From Eudorina sp. 2006-703-Eu-15 (Eukaryota; Chlorophyta; Chlorophyceae; Chlamydomonadales; Volvocaceae), in contig BDSI01000044.1 of assembly GCA_003117195.1 (NCBI GenBank), positions 1 to 64,000 on the forward strand: a stretch of DNA of 64,000 nt, in the 5' to 3' direction. Of the stretch, positions 13,011-21,805 are shown in pieces. Each line of letters opens with the position of its first letter. Position 1 is the first letter of the stretch. The position numbers and the translations under genes are program-made. Under the pieces are notes generated by a model. The model worked only from the letters and a program-made list of their open reading frames with translations. It was not told the origin of the DNA and searched no databases.

Positions 13011-15422
13011 GCCCCTAGGGGGCCCAGCAGCGCTCCGGCCCGCGCGGCTAGGTCTGCGGGCGGCGTGCGACCGGGTCGGCGGGGACACGGACGCGTTTGG
13101 GGCTGGGGTGGCGAAGTCGATGAGAAGGGCCATGGTGGCCCATGCCGCCGCGCCCTTGGGCGCTGTGTTCCCGTTGGAGCCCGGCAGGAAGAGGTCTGCA
13201 GGGCGGCCGAGCATCGTGACCCCGTGCACGAACGCCTGGAACCAGACGCCGTCGGTGGTTAGCCGGGCCCACCAATCTCGGGTCGGCCAGTAGGGCACGA
13301 TGAGGCACAAGCGGGCCTTGCAGGCCTCGGAGTGCTGGAGCACCTTGAGAATCATTCCGAATGGCGGGTTGGCCCAGCACCGCCTCCCCCAGGCGAAGCG
13401 GAAGGCATCGACCCCCGAGGTGTCGGGAGTGAAAAACCGCGAGTAGTACACCGGAAGTTGGCAGTTGGTGTGTGACGCGAACAGGTCGACGTCGAAGGGC
13501 CCCCACTGGGTGCTCAGCCGCTGGAAGATGCGCGGGTGTAGCTTCCAGTCATCGGTGTCCTTCAGCTTGGAGAGGAAGTCTGCGAGTTTGTTTTGCTCCC
13601 GGGGCCGCCATTCCGCCTGCAGGCGGATGTCCTGCTCGAAGCAGAAGCCGTGCAGCTCGCAGGCGACTTCGTGGGAGTTGTCGGCTTTTGCGGAGCCTTT
13701 GTTCACGATGTTAGCGGCGTTTAGGTTGTCCGTCAGGACTTTTACCGCCCGGCTTGCCAGGCCAGCGGGGCCGTCGAATGACCGAACGGCCAGCAGGATG
13801 GCCCGCAGCTCCTGCGGCGTGGAGCCCATCTCGCTGTGCTTGGGGGTCCAGTTGCCGCGGGCTACAGCTGGCTTGCCGTCAAGCACTGTCCAGGCGCCCC
13901 ACCCGCCCAGGGACGCGGCGGACTTCCCCGCGGCGTCACAGAAAATGAGGGAGTGCACCTGGGTGGGGACCCACAAGTGCCGGCGCCCGTTGAACTTGTC
14001 AAACGAGGCCAGCCAGAACTCTAGCTCCTCCCTTGCGGCTGGAGACAGGCGGAGGTGCGACTCCCAGGTGCGCCTTTTCTCGACCAACTGGCCCAACACC
14101 CGTGTACGCAACCGCGACCAGGGGCCGAAAGCCCACGACATGGACAGCAGTTGGCCCTTTATCGATGCCAGCGTGTGAACGGGGATGCTGCGCCCCTCCA
14201 GCGTTGAGCGAATGGTTGTCAGGAGGCGGTCCCGCTTATCGTCCGGTACATAAAAACACCTTCGGCCGTGTCAATGAGCATCCCCAGGTAGCGGATACCA
14301 CTCCCAGCATTGATTTCTCGCGGTTGATGATGAAACCTAGGGCTTCCAAAAGCGACACCACCTCCGCTCGCCGCGCGACCAGCTGGCGTCTTGGCCTGCG
14401 TGCACCTGATCGTCGATGTACCCCGTGCAGCGCCAGCCTTTGGCTCGCCAAGGGCGCATTACTTCGCGCATCATTTTGGTAAATGCCCAGCAGGCGGAGG
14501 CGAGGCCAAACGGCAGCTGCGTGAAGACGTAGAAGACTCCCCGCCAGCAGAAACCTAGGTATTCCCAAAATGACTCCTCGATATCTAAGTGGTGGTAGCC
14601 GCTTTTGAGATCGATGGTGAACATATAGTCGTTGGGGAGAAGCCAGCCTGGCACTGCTCTTAGGTCTTCATAGCGGAAAGAGGGAACGTGAAGGTATTGG
14701 TTCACCGGGCGCCCGTCCCAGATGAGACGGCATTTTGTTGCTTGCTGGACGACCCCCAGCGGGCAAACGACGCGAGGCTGGGTAGGCCAGACACGCGCCG
14801 TACCGGACGCCACTAAGTCAGCCACCGCTTTGTCGGTGAAGGCCGCGTTCGCGTCGGCGGAGGCGTGGTTGCTGGCGAAGAAGGGGGGAGGCGGCGACCC
14901 TTTATCCCACCGCAAAGGGAAACCCTTCGTTACCCAGGACAGCACCAGCGCGTTGAGGACCCACGCTTTCCAAGCTGTTGCGTTCCGCTTGAGCCTGCCG
15001 TGCATCTGGACTGGTGCCGGCTGGACGGGCCCTGGGCCCTGCTGCTCACTGCTTGGTGGGGCTGACGAGTATTCTCCTTTTGTGTCAGCAGGGAAGCCCG
15101 GCTGAGTGTTCAGCCCACCTTTCGTGTCGGCACTAGGCCGCGCGGGTTGCTTCCTGTGCGTGACGGGTGCCGTGGAGCCCGGGGCTGGCGCTATTAATGG
15201 GCGCCTGGTTGCGCCGGGCGCCTGCACCGCTTGGCGCTTGGCCGGATGACTCTCCTCGGGCGGGGGCTGGGGGGGACTGGCCACGGCTGCGACGGCTTTC
15301 TGCCCGTCAAACTGCTGAGTGTTGCAATCTAAGGCACGCTGGATGTCTTCTAATAGCGCTGGGTCAAATTCGGTGTCACCGCCAACGAGAGCAAGAAAGT
15401 CGTCGATGGTGGCGTCCGCCAT
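12800..15422 (-). pseudogene. RT / RNase H / methyltransferase-like polyprotein of the DIRS/PAT element
   Basis: Starts at MADATIDDFLALVGG (15,422). The RT domain shows VPSFRYEDL, FTIDLKSGYHHLDI, PFGLASACWAFTK and the active-site YIDD near 14,410. RNase H follows (HSLIFCDAAGKSAASLGGW; GSTPQELRAI; VLTDNLNAANIV; EQNKLADFLSK), then the DIRS-type methyltransferase-like domain (WGPFDVDLFASH; RRCWANPPFG). At least three frame changes lie between about 14,400 and 14,240, after the YIDD box. The RNase H/MTase portion (12,800-14,141) is one long open frame. It copies element RNA into DNA in the native element. Confidence 0.85.
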
Positions 15423-15849
15423 GCTGCTGCTCAGCCGTGCTAACGGGTCACGCGACTGTGGCAGAATGGCGGGCAATAAGGATAAGGGCGAACCGAAGAT
15501 CAGAAATGAACCGCTACAAGAAAACCAAGACCTGACTAGACGTGCAGAAGCGGGGCACTCTAGCGGCCGCGACAAACAAACGTCCTCCTCCTCTTCCGCC
15601 GGCAGGCGAAAAAGACGCAAGCGTCTCAACAAGCGTGATCACCACTTCGACCTCCCAACGGCCGCGTATTAGACTCTGCCTCTGCCTCCGAGGTATGGTG
15701 CCTGACGGATGGCGGTCTCCCAACGAAAACCAAGCCGAGGAAACGGCAAAACCCGATATCGCAATCAACTCCACCATCCGCAGGCGCTCGGCAACGATGC
15801 GGTCTCTGGCCATAATAACACCACCGGTGGGCGAACCTCAAGCGCAATT

Positions 15850-16062
15850 AGCGGGCGCACGCGGGCGCGGTGTCTAACACGATCAGCCTCAATAGATAGC
15901 ACACACGGGCGCAATCTCAGTCTCCAAACAACGAGTTTGGGCGCACACAGGCGCAATCTCCAGCAGGCAAGTGCACGCGGGCACCCCATCGACACCACTT
16001 GTCAGCACACGCGGGCGCGAAAAAATGCAGCATGCTCCAAAAGTGCACGCGGGCGCAGATAA
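15850..16062 (+). repeat. Cluster of ACACGGGCGC-like short repeats between gag and RT genes
   Basis: About six spaced copies of a motif close to GCACACGGGCGC occur near 15,856, 15,901, 15,939, 15,971, 16,007 and 16,046 in the non-coding gap of the retroelement. Confidence 0.75.
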
Positions 16063-16094
16063 TTCGAGCAGGATCACCACACCCCTCTCAGCAT

Positions 16095-17105
16095 TCAGCT
16101 GCGCCGCTTCTGGTCGCGCGCATAGCGGTAATCGCGCTCCTCATAGTCACGCCGCTTGTTGTCCCTCTCTCCGCCGCGCGCGCCGCCCCCGTGCGGAGCG
16201 CCCGCCCCATCGCCGCCGGCGCCGTTGCCACCCGCTCCCGAGCCGCCACCGCCGCCGCTGCGGCCTGCACCGGCACGCTTCAGCGCGTTCTTGGCCGCGC
16301 CCTCCGCCAGCTTGGCGGGCCTTGTCTTGGTGCGGAACTTGTCCTCGTTACATAGAGAACTGAAAGCATAATCAGCGGCGGTGAGGCCAATCCTGGGCTC
16401 GGACGCCAGCTGGTTGGTGACCTCCTCGCCCGTCTCCGCACGGCGCACCATGGCCTTCAGCACCTTCATAGCGGCCTTCACCTCCGGCGGGTCCTGCCTC
16501 AGCAGCGACATGGCAAGCTTGCCGTGCGCGCCGAAGCCCTGGAAAATTTGCTTCCTAAAGCCCGGCGGATCAACGGGCGACACAGACTCTACACGATCCA
16601 GCGCGTGCCGGAACGCCTCCGGCGATTCGTCCTCGCTGCTTGAGTCACTACTGGAGCTCGAAGAGTCATCCTTCTTCTTGTTCTTCTTCTTCTTGTCCTT
16701 CTTCTTCGCGGGGGCGACCGAAGCCGCGGCGGCCTGCGTTGGCGAGAGGATGGTTGCCGACGCGTTCTGGCCATCCATTAGTGCTTTTGCCACCGTGGCC
16801 AGGACATCTCCTTGCTTAAGGAGAAGCTGCTGGTTGTTCTCCATAGACTGCTGCAGAGGCGCGACAGCGTTGTTGATGGCATTCTTGACCGCGGTGTTGA
16901 CGAGAACCGTGCCTTGCACCGCGGTGCCCGCCGGCGGAGGAGGAGGACGATTAGGGAGAGTGCCGGTACCAGCAGCAGCACTAGTGGTAGCGACAGTGCC
17001 ACTGGTGACTGTGCTCATCTGAATGGCGCCACCATTACCGATCGCACCTTGCTGCTGCTGCTGTTGCTCCTGCTGATCCTGCTGAACCTTGTTCTTCTCA
17101 GTCAT
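16095..17105 (-). CDS. Gag-like protein of the DIRS/PAT element
   Basis: A single open frame of 336 residues, first in the element. The N-terminus is Gln-rich (residues 8-20), followed by a Ser/Thr/Ala-rich linker, a Lys run and then an acidic Ser run (about residues 135-165), a central ordered part (SPEAFRHALDRVESVSPVD; QGFGAHGKLAMSLL) and a Gly-rich, Arg-rich tail ending in RRDYEERDYRYARDQKRRS. The RGG/RDY-type tail suggests nucleic-acid binding, as expected of the ORF1/Gag protein of DIRS elements. No zinc knuckle is visible. Unlike the RT and recombinase genes it is uninterrupted. Assignment rests mainly on its position. Confidence 0.75.
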   Translation of the reverse strand: MTEKNKVQQDQQEQQQQQQGAIGNGGAIQMSTVTSGTVATTSAAAGTGTLPNRPPPPPAGTAVQGTVLVNTAVKNAINNAVAPLQQSMENNQQLLLKQGDVLATVAKALMDGQNASATILSPTQAAAASVAPAKKKDKKKKNKKKDDSSSSSSDSSSEDESPEAFRHALDRVESVSPVDPPGFRKQIFQGFGAHGKLAMSLLRQDPPEVKAAMKVLKAMVRRAETGEEVTNQLASEPRIGLTAADYAFSSLCNEDKFRTKTRPAKLAEGAAKNALKRAGAGRSGGGGGSGAGGNGAGGDGAGAPHGGGARGGERDNKRRDYEERDYRYARDQKRRS

Positions 17106-17182
17106 AGTTGGAACTTAAACGTGGTAGATGATGGCAAAAAAGGTAGGGCTTCAATAAGCTCAAGCTTACTGCTCGAGCGAAT

Positions 17183-17347
17183 AAACTAACAGCTACAATA
17201 GCTGAAGCTCTACAGAGTGAAGGCAGAATGCCGGAACGAGAGAGCTGAAGCAAGATAAACTCGCTACTCGAAAATGGTTGTACGACAGTCACACAGAACC
17301 CGACTTAGAGGCTCCGATCGCTACGCTCCGTCACATCTAAGTCAGCA
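17183..17347 (-). repeat. DIRS element terminal repeat A1
   Basis: 5' terminal repeat of the element. It matches A2 (11,688-11,833) apart from a short extra segment near 17,270-17,280. Confidence 0.88.
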
Positions 17348-17480
17348 AGCAGGTGCGTGCCGTACAAGTCGCGGGGAGGGTTTCGTGACTGAGGCTAAGG
17401 GGCCACAGCAGTCATGGAATACGTTCAGCACATAGGCCCCCACCCCCATGTTCACAGCACCGCTCGCTCCCTCGCATTTG
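17348..17480 (+). repeat. Tandem array of about 190-bp units, remainder after DIRS insertion
   Basis: Continues the unit broken at 11,059 (GTGCGTGCCGTACAAGTCGC through CACAGCACCGCTCGCTCCCTCGC), then diverges. Confidence 0.88.
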
Positions 17481-17533
17481 TTGGCTGAAGATACCCGTAA
17501 TCCTTATGGTTCATTCAGAGATATTATTGGGAA

Positions 17534-17538
17534 GCTTA
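17534..17538 (-). terminator. TGTAA poly(A) signal overlapping the stop codon
   Basis: On the minus strand the last codons read ACA GTG TAA, so the stop codon is the last three bases of TGTAA, the usual Chlamydomonas poly(A) signal. Confidence 0.5.
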
Positions 17539-18938
17539 CACTGTACAGCCGACGTGCCGCCTGCCCTGCTGCGCGGGTGCCCCTCCTGGGCCTTCCACTG
17601 AATCGCCGCCGCCGTGTCGCCCACCCTGCTGTGCGGGTGCTGTGGCCAGTTCCATCACCTTGCTGAGCGCGTTCGGCCCTTGATGAAGAGCGATAACATG
17701 GGCCGCTAAGGCCCACTGCTGCTGCACGGAAGCTTGTTGAAACATTGAGAGCAACTGCTTCTGCACTGTCACCGAAAAGCAGGCGACAGATTTATCGAAT
17801 AGTTGTTGCAGAACTTGCACAGGTGTCGATGGACTTGTGTTTCCGGTAGAGGAAGGTAGGATGTTCGTCATCTGGGACTGCCTGGACTGCATGGACGGCT
17901 CCGGTCGAGGCTCCGGTCGTGGCTCCGGTCGTGGCTCCGGTCGAGGCTCCGGTCGAGGCTCCGGTCGAGTCTCAGGTCGAAGTGTCCATCGAAGGCTCAG
18001 GTTGACGTACTGGATCGCAAGGGTCATCCGCCGATGTGCGTGGACCTCTCGAATGGTGAAGGCTGCGTCGTTAAAAGACACACCCTCGACAACGTTTCGG
18101 TCCACCAGCACTTTGAGTGAGTTGCTGATCCCGGCCTTGTGCGTGAAGTGGCAGGGCACCATCCGGCGCACAACCTCCGGAAGAAGGGGAAGCAGACGCG
18201 CATCATGCGCCAGGAAGTTGCCTGCGAAGTTCGGAAAGCAAGATTGCGTCAACGTGAACTAATTCGATGTCCAGAGCCAGAATACCAGTGTGCTGGAACT
18301 GCAGGATGTGCTGGAACTGCACTCATTGCCTTACATAATGGAACGACCCACCAAGTAGCCCCCGACTCACCACCACATTCAAGGCACTTGTAGTTCTTTG
18401 AGTACACTAAATGGTAAGTGTCTAAGTGAAGGAACCGCCGGAGTTTCTTCGCCCAGCCGTTGGCATTGACCCTGGACGCTGCACGGTGCAGCCGATCCCG
18501 CTCCGACTCCCCTAGCTGAGGTCGCTCGTAGCATTTGGGGCAGGGCGGGCCAGCTTTCCCACAGTGCTGTGTTAGGAGATATGGAAACTGCTCACGCCAT
18601 GCCAGCACGTGCACATTGCATTTGCTGTACAGCCACGCTGACGGCGACACATCTTCTCCACGAGCAGCCAACACACTGGCATCTGGCAGAGTGAAGTGCA
18701 GCTTCCAGGCGCCGCTTGTGAGGTGGGTGTCAATTGCAGTCCTCACGTAGGCATCATCGGCACACTCCTGTTGGCAAGCGTACACCTATCAAGATGTGCT
18801 GGCTGTGATGCCATGTCTTGCATGCTTCAAGCCTACCTCAGGTGGATCCTCGCCCGCGTCATTCCTGTATCCGCTGGCTTCTGTCGGCGCGTGTTGCCGC
18901 GACCCGGGCGGTGGTTGCGCCACCTCCCCGGGCCCCAT
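17536..18938 (-). CDS. DUF6729-like Cys-cluster protein
   Basis: Three exons: 18,837-18,938, 18,371-18,785 and 17,536-18,221, giving about 400 residues. The core resembles the DUF6729 family: FPYLLTQHC, a CPKC pair, a GWAKKLRRFLHLD segment, a second pair CLECG split by the intron, then FLAHDARLLPLLPEVV, THKAGISNSL and IREVHAHRR. The four Cys could bind zinc. The C-terminal third is low-complexity (R-P-E-P repeats) followed by a predicted helix and a Gly-rich tail. Proteins of this family are often found near transposase-like genes in fungi and algae (knowledge, not shown here), so it may belong to an unrecognised transposon. The stop TAA forms part of a TGTAA poly(A) signal. Confidence 0.6.
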
Positions 18939-19489
18939 GGCACACGGCTGCAGCAGAGATTTCAAATCTAATGATCAACTTTATACCAATGTAGTGTTTA
19001 ATGTATTTGTGCTGCTAAGCTCGGCATCCCGTGAGCAGTTTCAGCCGCCGTGACAGATGCCAGCGCTGGTCGCCGAGGTATGAAGCCGCAAGGTCAAAGT
19101 GATAGCATATAGATTACACAGCAACGTGTATTGGTAAACGAAGCCAAATATGGACTACACCACGTTTCTGTTGCGCGCGTGTTACTTGCGCTTTTAATAG
19201 ACATATAAGAATCCTTCACTTCCAAAAAGTGTAACATTTAAACATCTTCTATAATTTCACAGTGTCGCAACGAATAGCTCCAAGCAATGAGAAAGTCAAG
19301 GTCGAAAATTTCGGATACGGGAAGCTGGTCGTACTGCCCAGACCACGAAAAAAAATTAGGCTGATTTTCGTGGTCTGGGCAGTACGACCAAGGCAATTTT
19401 CAGCTTCTCACAGCGAGTCAGGAGACCTTCTTGATCGTTGGCACCTTGGTCAGGTACTGCACAGCAGGTAGACCAAATTTGCAAGAGGG
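18939..19489. other. AT-rich spacer containing a perfect palindrome
   Basis: No open frame of note. It holds the 26-bp inverted repeat at 19,326-19,390 and presumably the promoter of the minus-strand gene at 18,938. Confidence 0.5.
19326..19390. repeat. Perfect 26-bp inverted repeat, 13-nt loop
   Basis: Arms 19,326-19,351 and 19,365-19,390 are exact reverse complements (first arm begins TGGTCGTACTGCCCAGACCA). The loop is A-rich. Confidence 0.97.
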
Positions 19490-20059
19490 TCAGGACCGGC
19501 CCGTTAGCACCATACGCATGCAGCTAGACCAGTACACAGTAGCATGAGCAGTACATGCGCACAATGCACATGAAGTCAACACGCTATGCTCTACATGCAC
19601 TGCCAACACCCACTGACCCAGCAAGGCGCTGTTTGCAAGAAAGCCACCACCTGGTTTATGGACCTGGCTTACCACATCCCACTTCCGCTGCAGCGATCTC
19701 CAGTCAACTGTCGAGACTGGACACCAGGCCGCCTGGTTGTGGGACAGCACCTTCGCCAGTGTGACCTCCTGTGCCTTCATGGCGGCCGCTTGCCCCTCCA
19801 GCGCCGCCTTGACAGTGGCCGCTTGCCCCTCCAGCGCCTCCTTGACAGTGGCCGCCAGCGCCTCCTTGACAGTGGCCGCTTGCCCCTCCAGCGCCTCCTT
19901 GACAGTGGCCGCTTGCCCCTCCAGCGCCTCCTTGACAGTGGCCGCCAGCGCCTCCGGTGTCGACCCGGTGATCGGCGGCTGCACATCAGTCGTCGCGGCG
20001 GAGGCTGCTGCATGCACGGCAATTGGACAAGATAAGCAAGGTGGCCGCTGCTCCCACAC
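19490..20059 (-). CDS. Hypothetical protein with 11-residue coiled-coil repeats
   Basis: One open frame ending at 19,490. Its distinctive part (19,780-19,960) is about five units of a 33-bp repeat encoding variants of VKEALEGQAAT, an amphipathic 11-residue period suited to hendecad coiled coils or LEA-like helices. The tail after WDVV may be intronic, since a GTAAGC donor follows closely. The true start and exon limits are not clear. It may be part of the same gene as the exon at 20,734-20,980. Function unknown. Confidence 0.4.
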   Translation of the reverse strand: MWEQRPPCLSCPIAVHAAASAATTDVQPPITGSTPEALAATVKEALEGQAATVKEALEGQAATVKEALAATVKEALEGQAATVKAALEGQAAAMKAQEVTLAKVLSHNQAAWCPVSTVDWRSLQRKWDVVSQVHKPGGGFLANSALLGQWVLAVHVEHSVLTSCALCACTAHATVYWSSCMRMVLTGRS

Positions 20060-20159
20060 AACATCATGTTGAGGTCATCCCTGCCCTCGGGGCTGACAGC
20101 AGGCTGCTAAGCAACAACTGCGCTTAGCTCCGTCACGAAGCTGACGAATTCCAATACAT

Positions 20160-20250
20160 CCAACATCCAAGCGTTTACAAAATGCATCGCCACTAAAAGG
20201 GTTCGCAGTATGTTCGTAGCAGCCATTAGAAGGATTCGCAGTATGTTCGT
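20160..20250 (-). repeat. Two 32-bp tandem units
   Basis: GGCTGCTACGAACATACTGC and the following bases occur twice in tandem on the minus strand. Confidence 0.8.
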
Positions 20251-20733
20251 AGCAGGCGGCACACATACATGTATTGAGCCCAACGTTTCGAGCCCAACGT
20301 GGAACCGCGCCCTGCAGCCCCCCAGCTGGCCCCACTCTGCTGCCGGTCCCCAACAAACCGCATGTTGATCCCCTTGTGGAAATGCTCACCAGCAGTCGCA
20401 GGCAGCGAGCCTGAAGGGGGAAGAAAGCACAACGGAATCAAGTGAGCTGCAGCCACAAGATCGCGGGCACACAACTACCCTAATTTGCGTAGAGGAAAGA
20501 CATCGGTTGGTCGGGCAACTAGTCGCCATTGCGACCCGCGCAGCTGTGCCCACAGCGGCAGAGGTAGTTCCCAGCGATGGTCTGCGCAGCGGCACTCTTT
20601 GCGGTAGCTCAGTTGCGTACGTACTGAACCGCTTGAGCTGCTGTTTTAGCCTAGGTCAAGTCTCCGATCATCACCTCGTGATTAAAAGCCCCCAACCCTG
20701 GCGTGATTCAAAGTCTAAGCGAAATTTGCGCAC

Positions 20734-20980
20734 CTTGCAGCGCTCGGATGATGTCAATAGCGCTAGACGGCAGCCCAGCCTCTCGGAGGCCCTCGCGGCT
20801 GGCAAACCGCAGGGAGGTCTCGTTGCAGTAGCCATTGTCCCACAACATGTCCAGATAAGCATCTTGAAGCTCCCGGACAGCAGCATGGAGTTCCGGGACA
20901 GCAGCACGGGCTAATAGGGCTTGACGCAGGCTCTGCCGCTGCTGCTCCAGCTGCTGCTCACGCTGCTGCGCCTGGTCCAT
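20734..20980 (-). CDS. Coiled-coil plus SAM-like exon
   Basis: Starts MDQAQQREQQLEQQRQSLRQ, a Gln-rich coiled coil, then LQDAYLDMLWDNGY, SREGLREAGLP and IDIIRALQ, which together resemble a sterile-alpha-motif-type helical bundle (NGY, L-x-x-A-G-[LIV]-P, I-x-x-L pattern). It ends at a GTGCGC donor. Continuation may use segments near 20,460-20,600 and 20,226-20,410, which I cannot confirm. SAM domains usually mediate protein-protein contacts. Confidence 0.45.
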
Positions 20981-21790
20981 CTGGGTGGAGTGCGTAGAGG
21001 AAAGATGGATCTACGCCACCCGAACAGCGGAAAGCAAGGGCTCAAGACGTCGGGGCCTCCGGGCTTTCAAGCTTTGGAGCCTTGATGCAATATCTTGGGG
21101 CGTGCGAAAAAAAGTGTAACTTTTGGATGTTCGACTGTTTGACGACGAAAAGTACGCATGTATTTAGGGAGGTCCGCGCGAGCCTACCCTGGACTCATAC
21201 GGCGAACCGTGAGGAGCGCAATTCTGTAAACTAGTCTTATGGCGATTTCATTTGCAGTGTTCATTTTGGGAAGCCAATGCTTGAATTGGACAGTCCGCGA
21301 AACATGAGACTTACGCGTATCCCGACATGCCCACCCCCAACAGTGGTCGTTCCTGGAACGGCGTTGTCCCGGAACCAGGAGAGTTCTGTTCCCAGGGCCG
21401 TTTTGCATTCCAGCACCACAGCTTCGCGTTACAACCTAATTCATCACGGGATCGAAACCACAGAACCAAGTACACACAACATGCACATTCTGGCTAGCTC
21501 CACAATTGCAGCCTCATCAGGCATCTAAAAGACAACAAGGCTGGCTGCGTGGGTGTACAGCGCATGCCTGGAGACGTAGGCGAGCGCGTTGACCTAGTCG
21601 CAGCACGCGAGGTGCGTTCTGCGCTCGGACCGCAGATCCCCCTGGTCATCAAGAATAACAATGGGTCCATGGGTCCTTTCCCGGGCTCCATCGGATCTAT
21701 GCGCGAGCGGCGTCAGTGCAGTTCTGTTATCACCCACCGTTTCCTCTCTGTTCCGCCCACCCCTCACCTATCCGCCTTCCGGCTACCCGG
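20981..21790. other. Intergenic, no gene seen
   Basis: Mixed-composition sequence with no supported feature on either strand. Confidence 0.4.
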
Positions 21791-21805
21791 CTGTCCGGCC
21801 CCGCA

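Larger units (their letters stand above)
11060..17347 (-). mobile_element. DIRS/PAT-type tyrosine-recombinase retrotransposon (complete, frameshifted)
   Basis: Read on the minus strand the order is A1 (17,183-17,347), a gag-like gene, RT/RNase H/methyltransferase, tyrosine recombinase, B1 (11,833-11,960), A2 (11,688-11,833), a spacer, and B2 (11,060-11,187). B1 and B2 are near-identical 128-bp copies; A1 and A2 match except for about 10 extra bp in A1. This split direct repeat layout is the hallmark of PAT-like DIRS elements, which integrate with a tyrosine recombinase and make no target-site duplication. It interrupts an approximately 190-bp tandem repeat, whose intact units supply the empty site. 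Coding frames carry several single-base shifts, so this copy is probably inactive. Confidence 0.9.

Noticed and set aside
19326..19390. Palindrome as a bacterial-type intrinsic terminator
   Set aside because: The locus is eukaryotic nuclear DNA and the A/T run lies in the loop, not after the stem.
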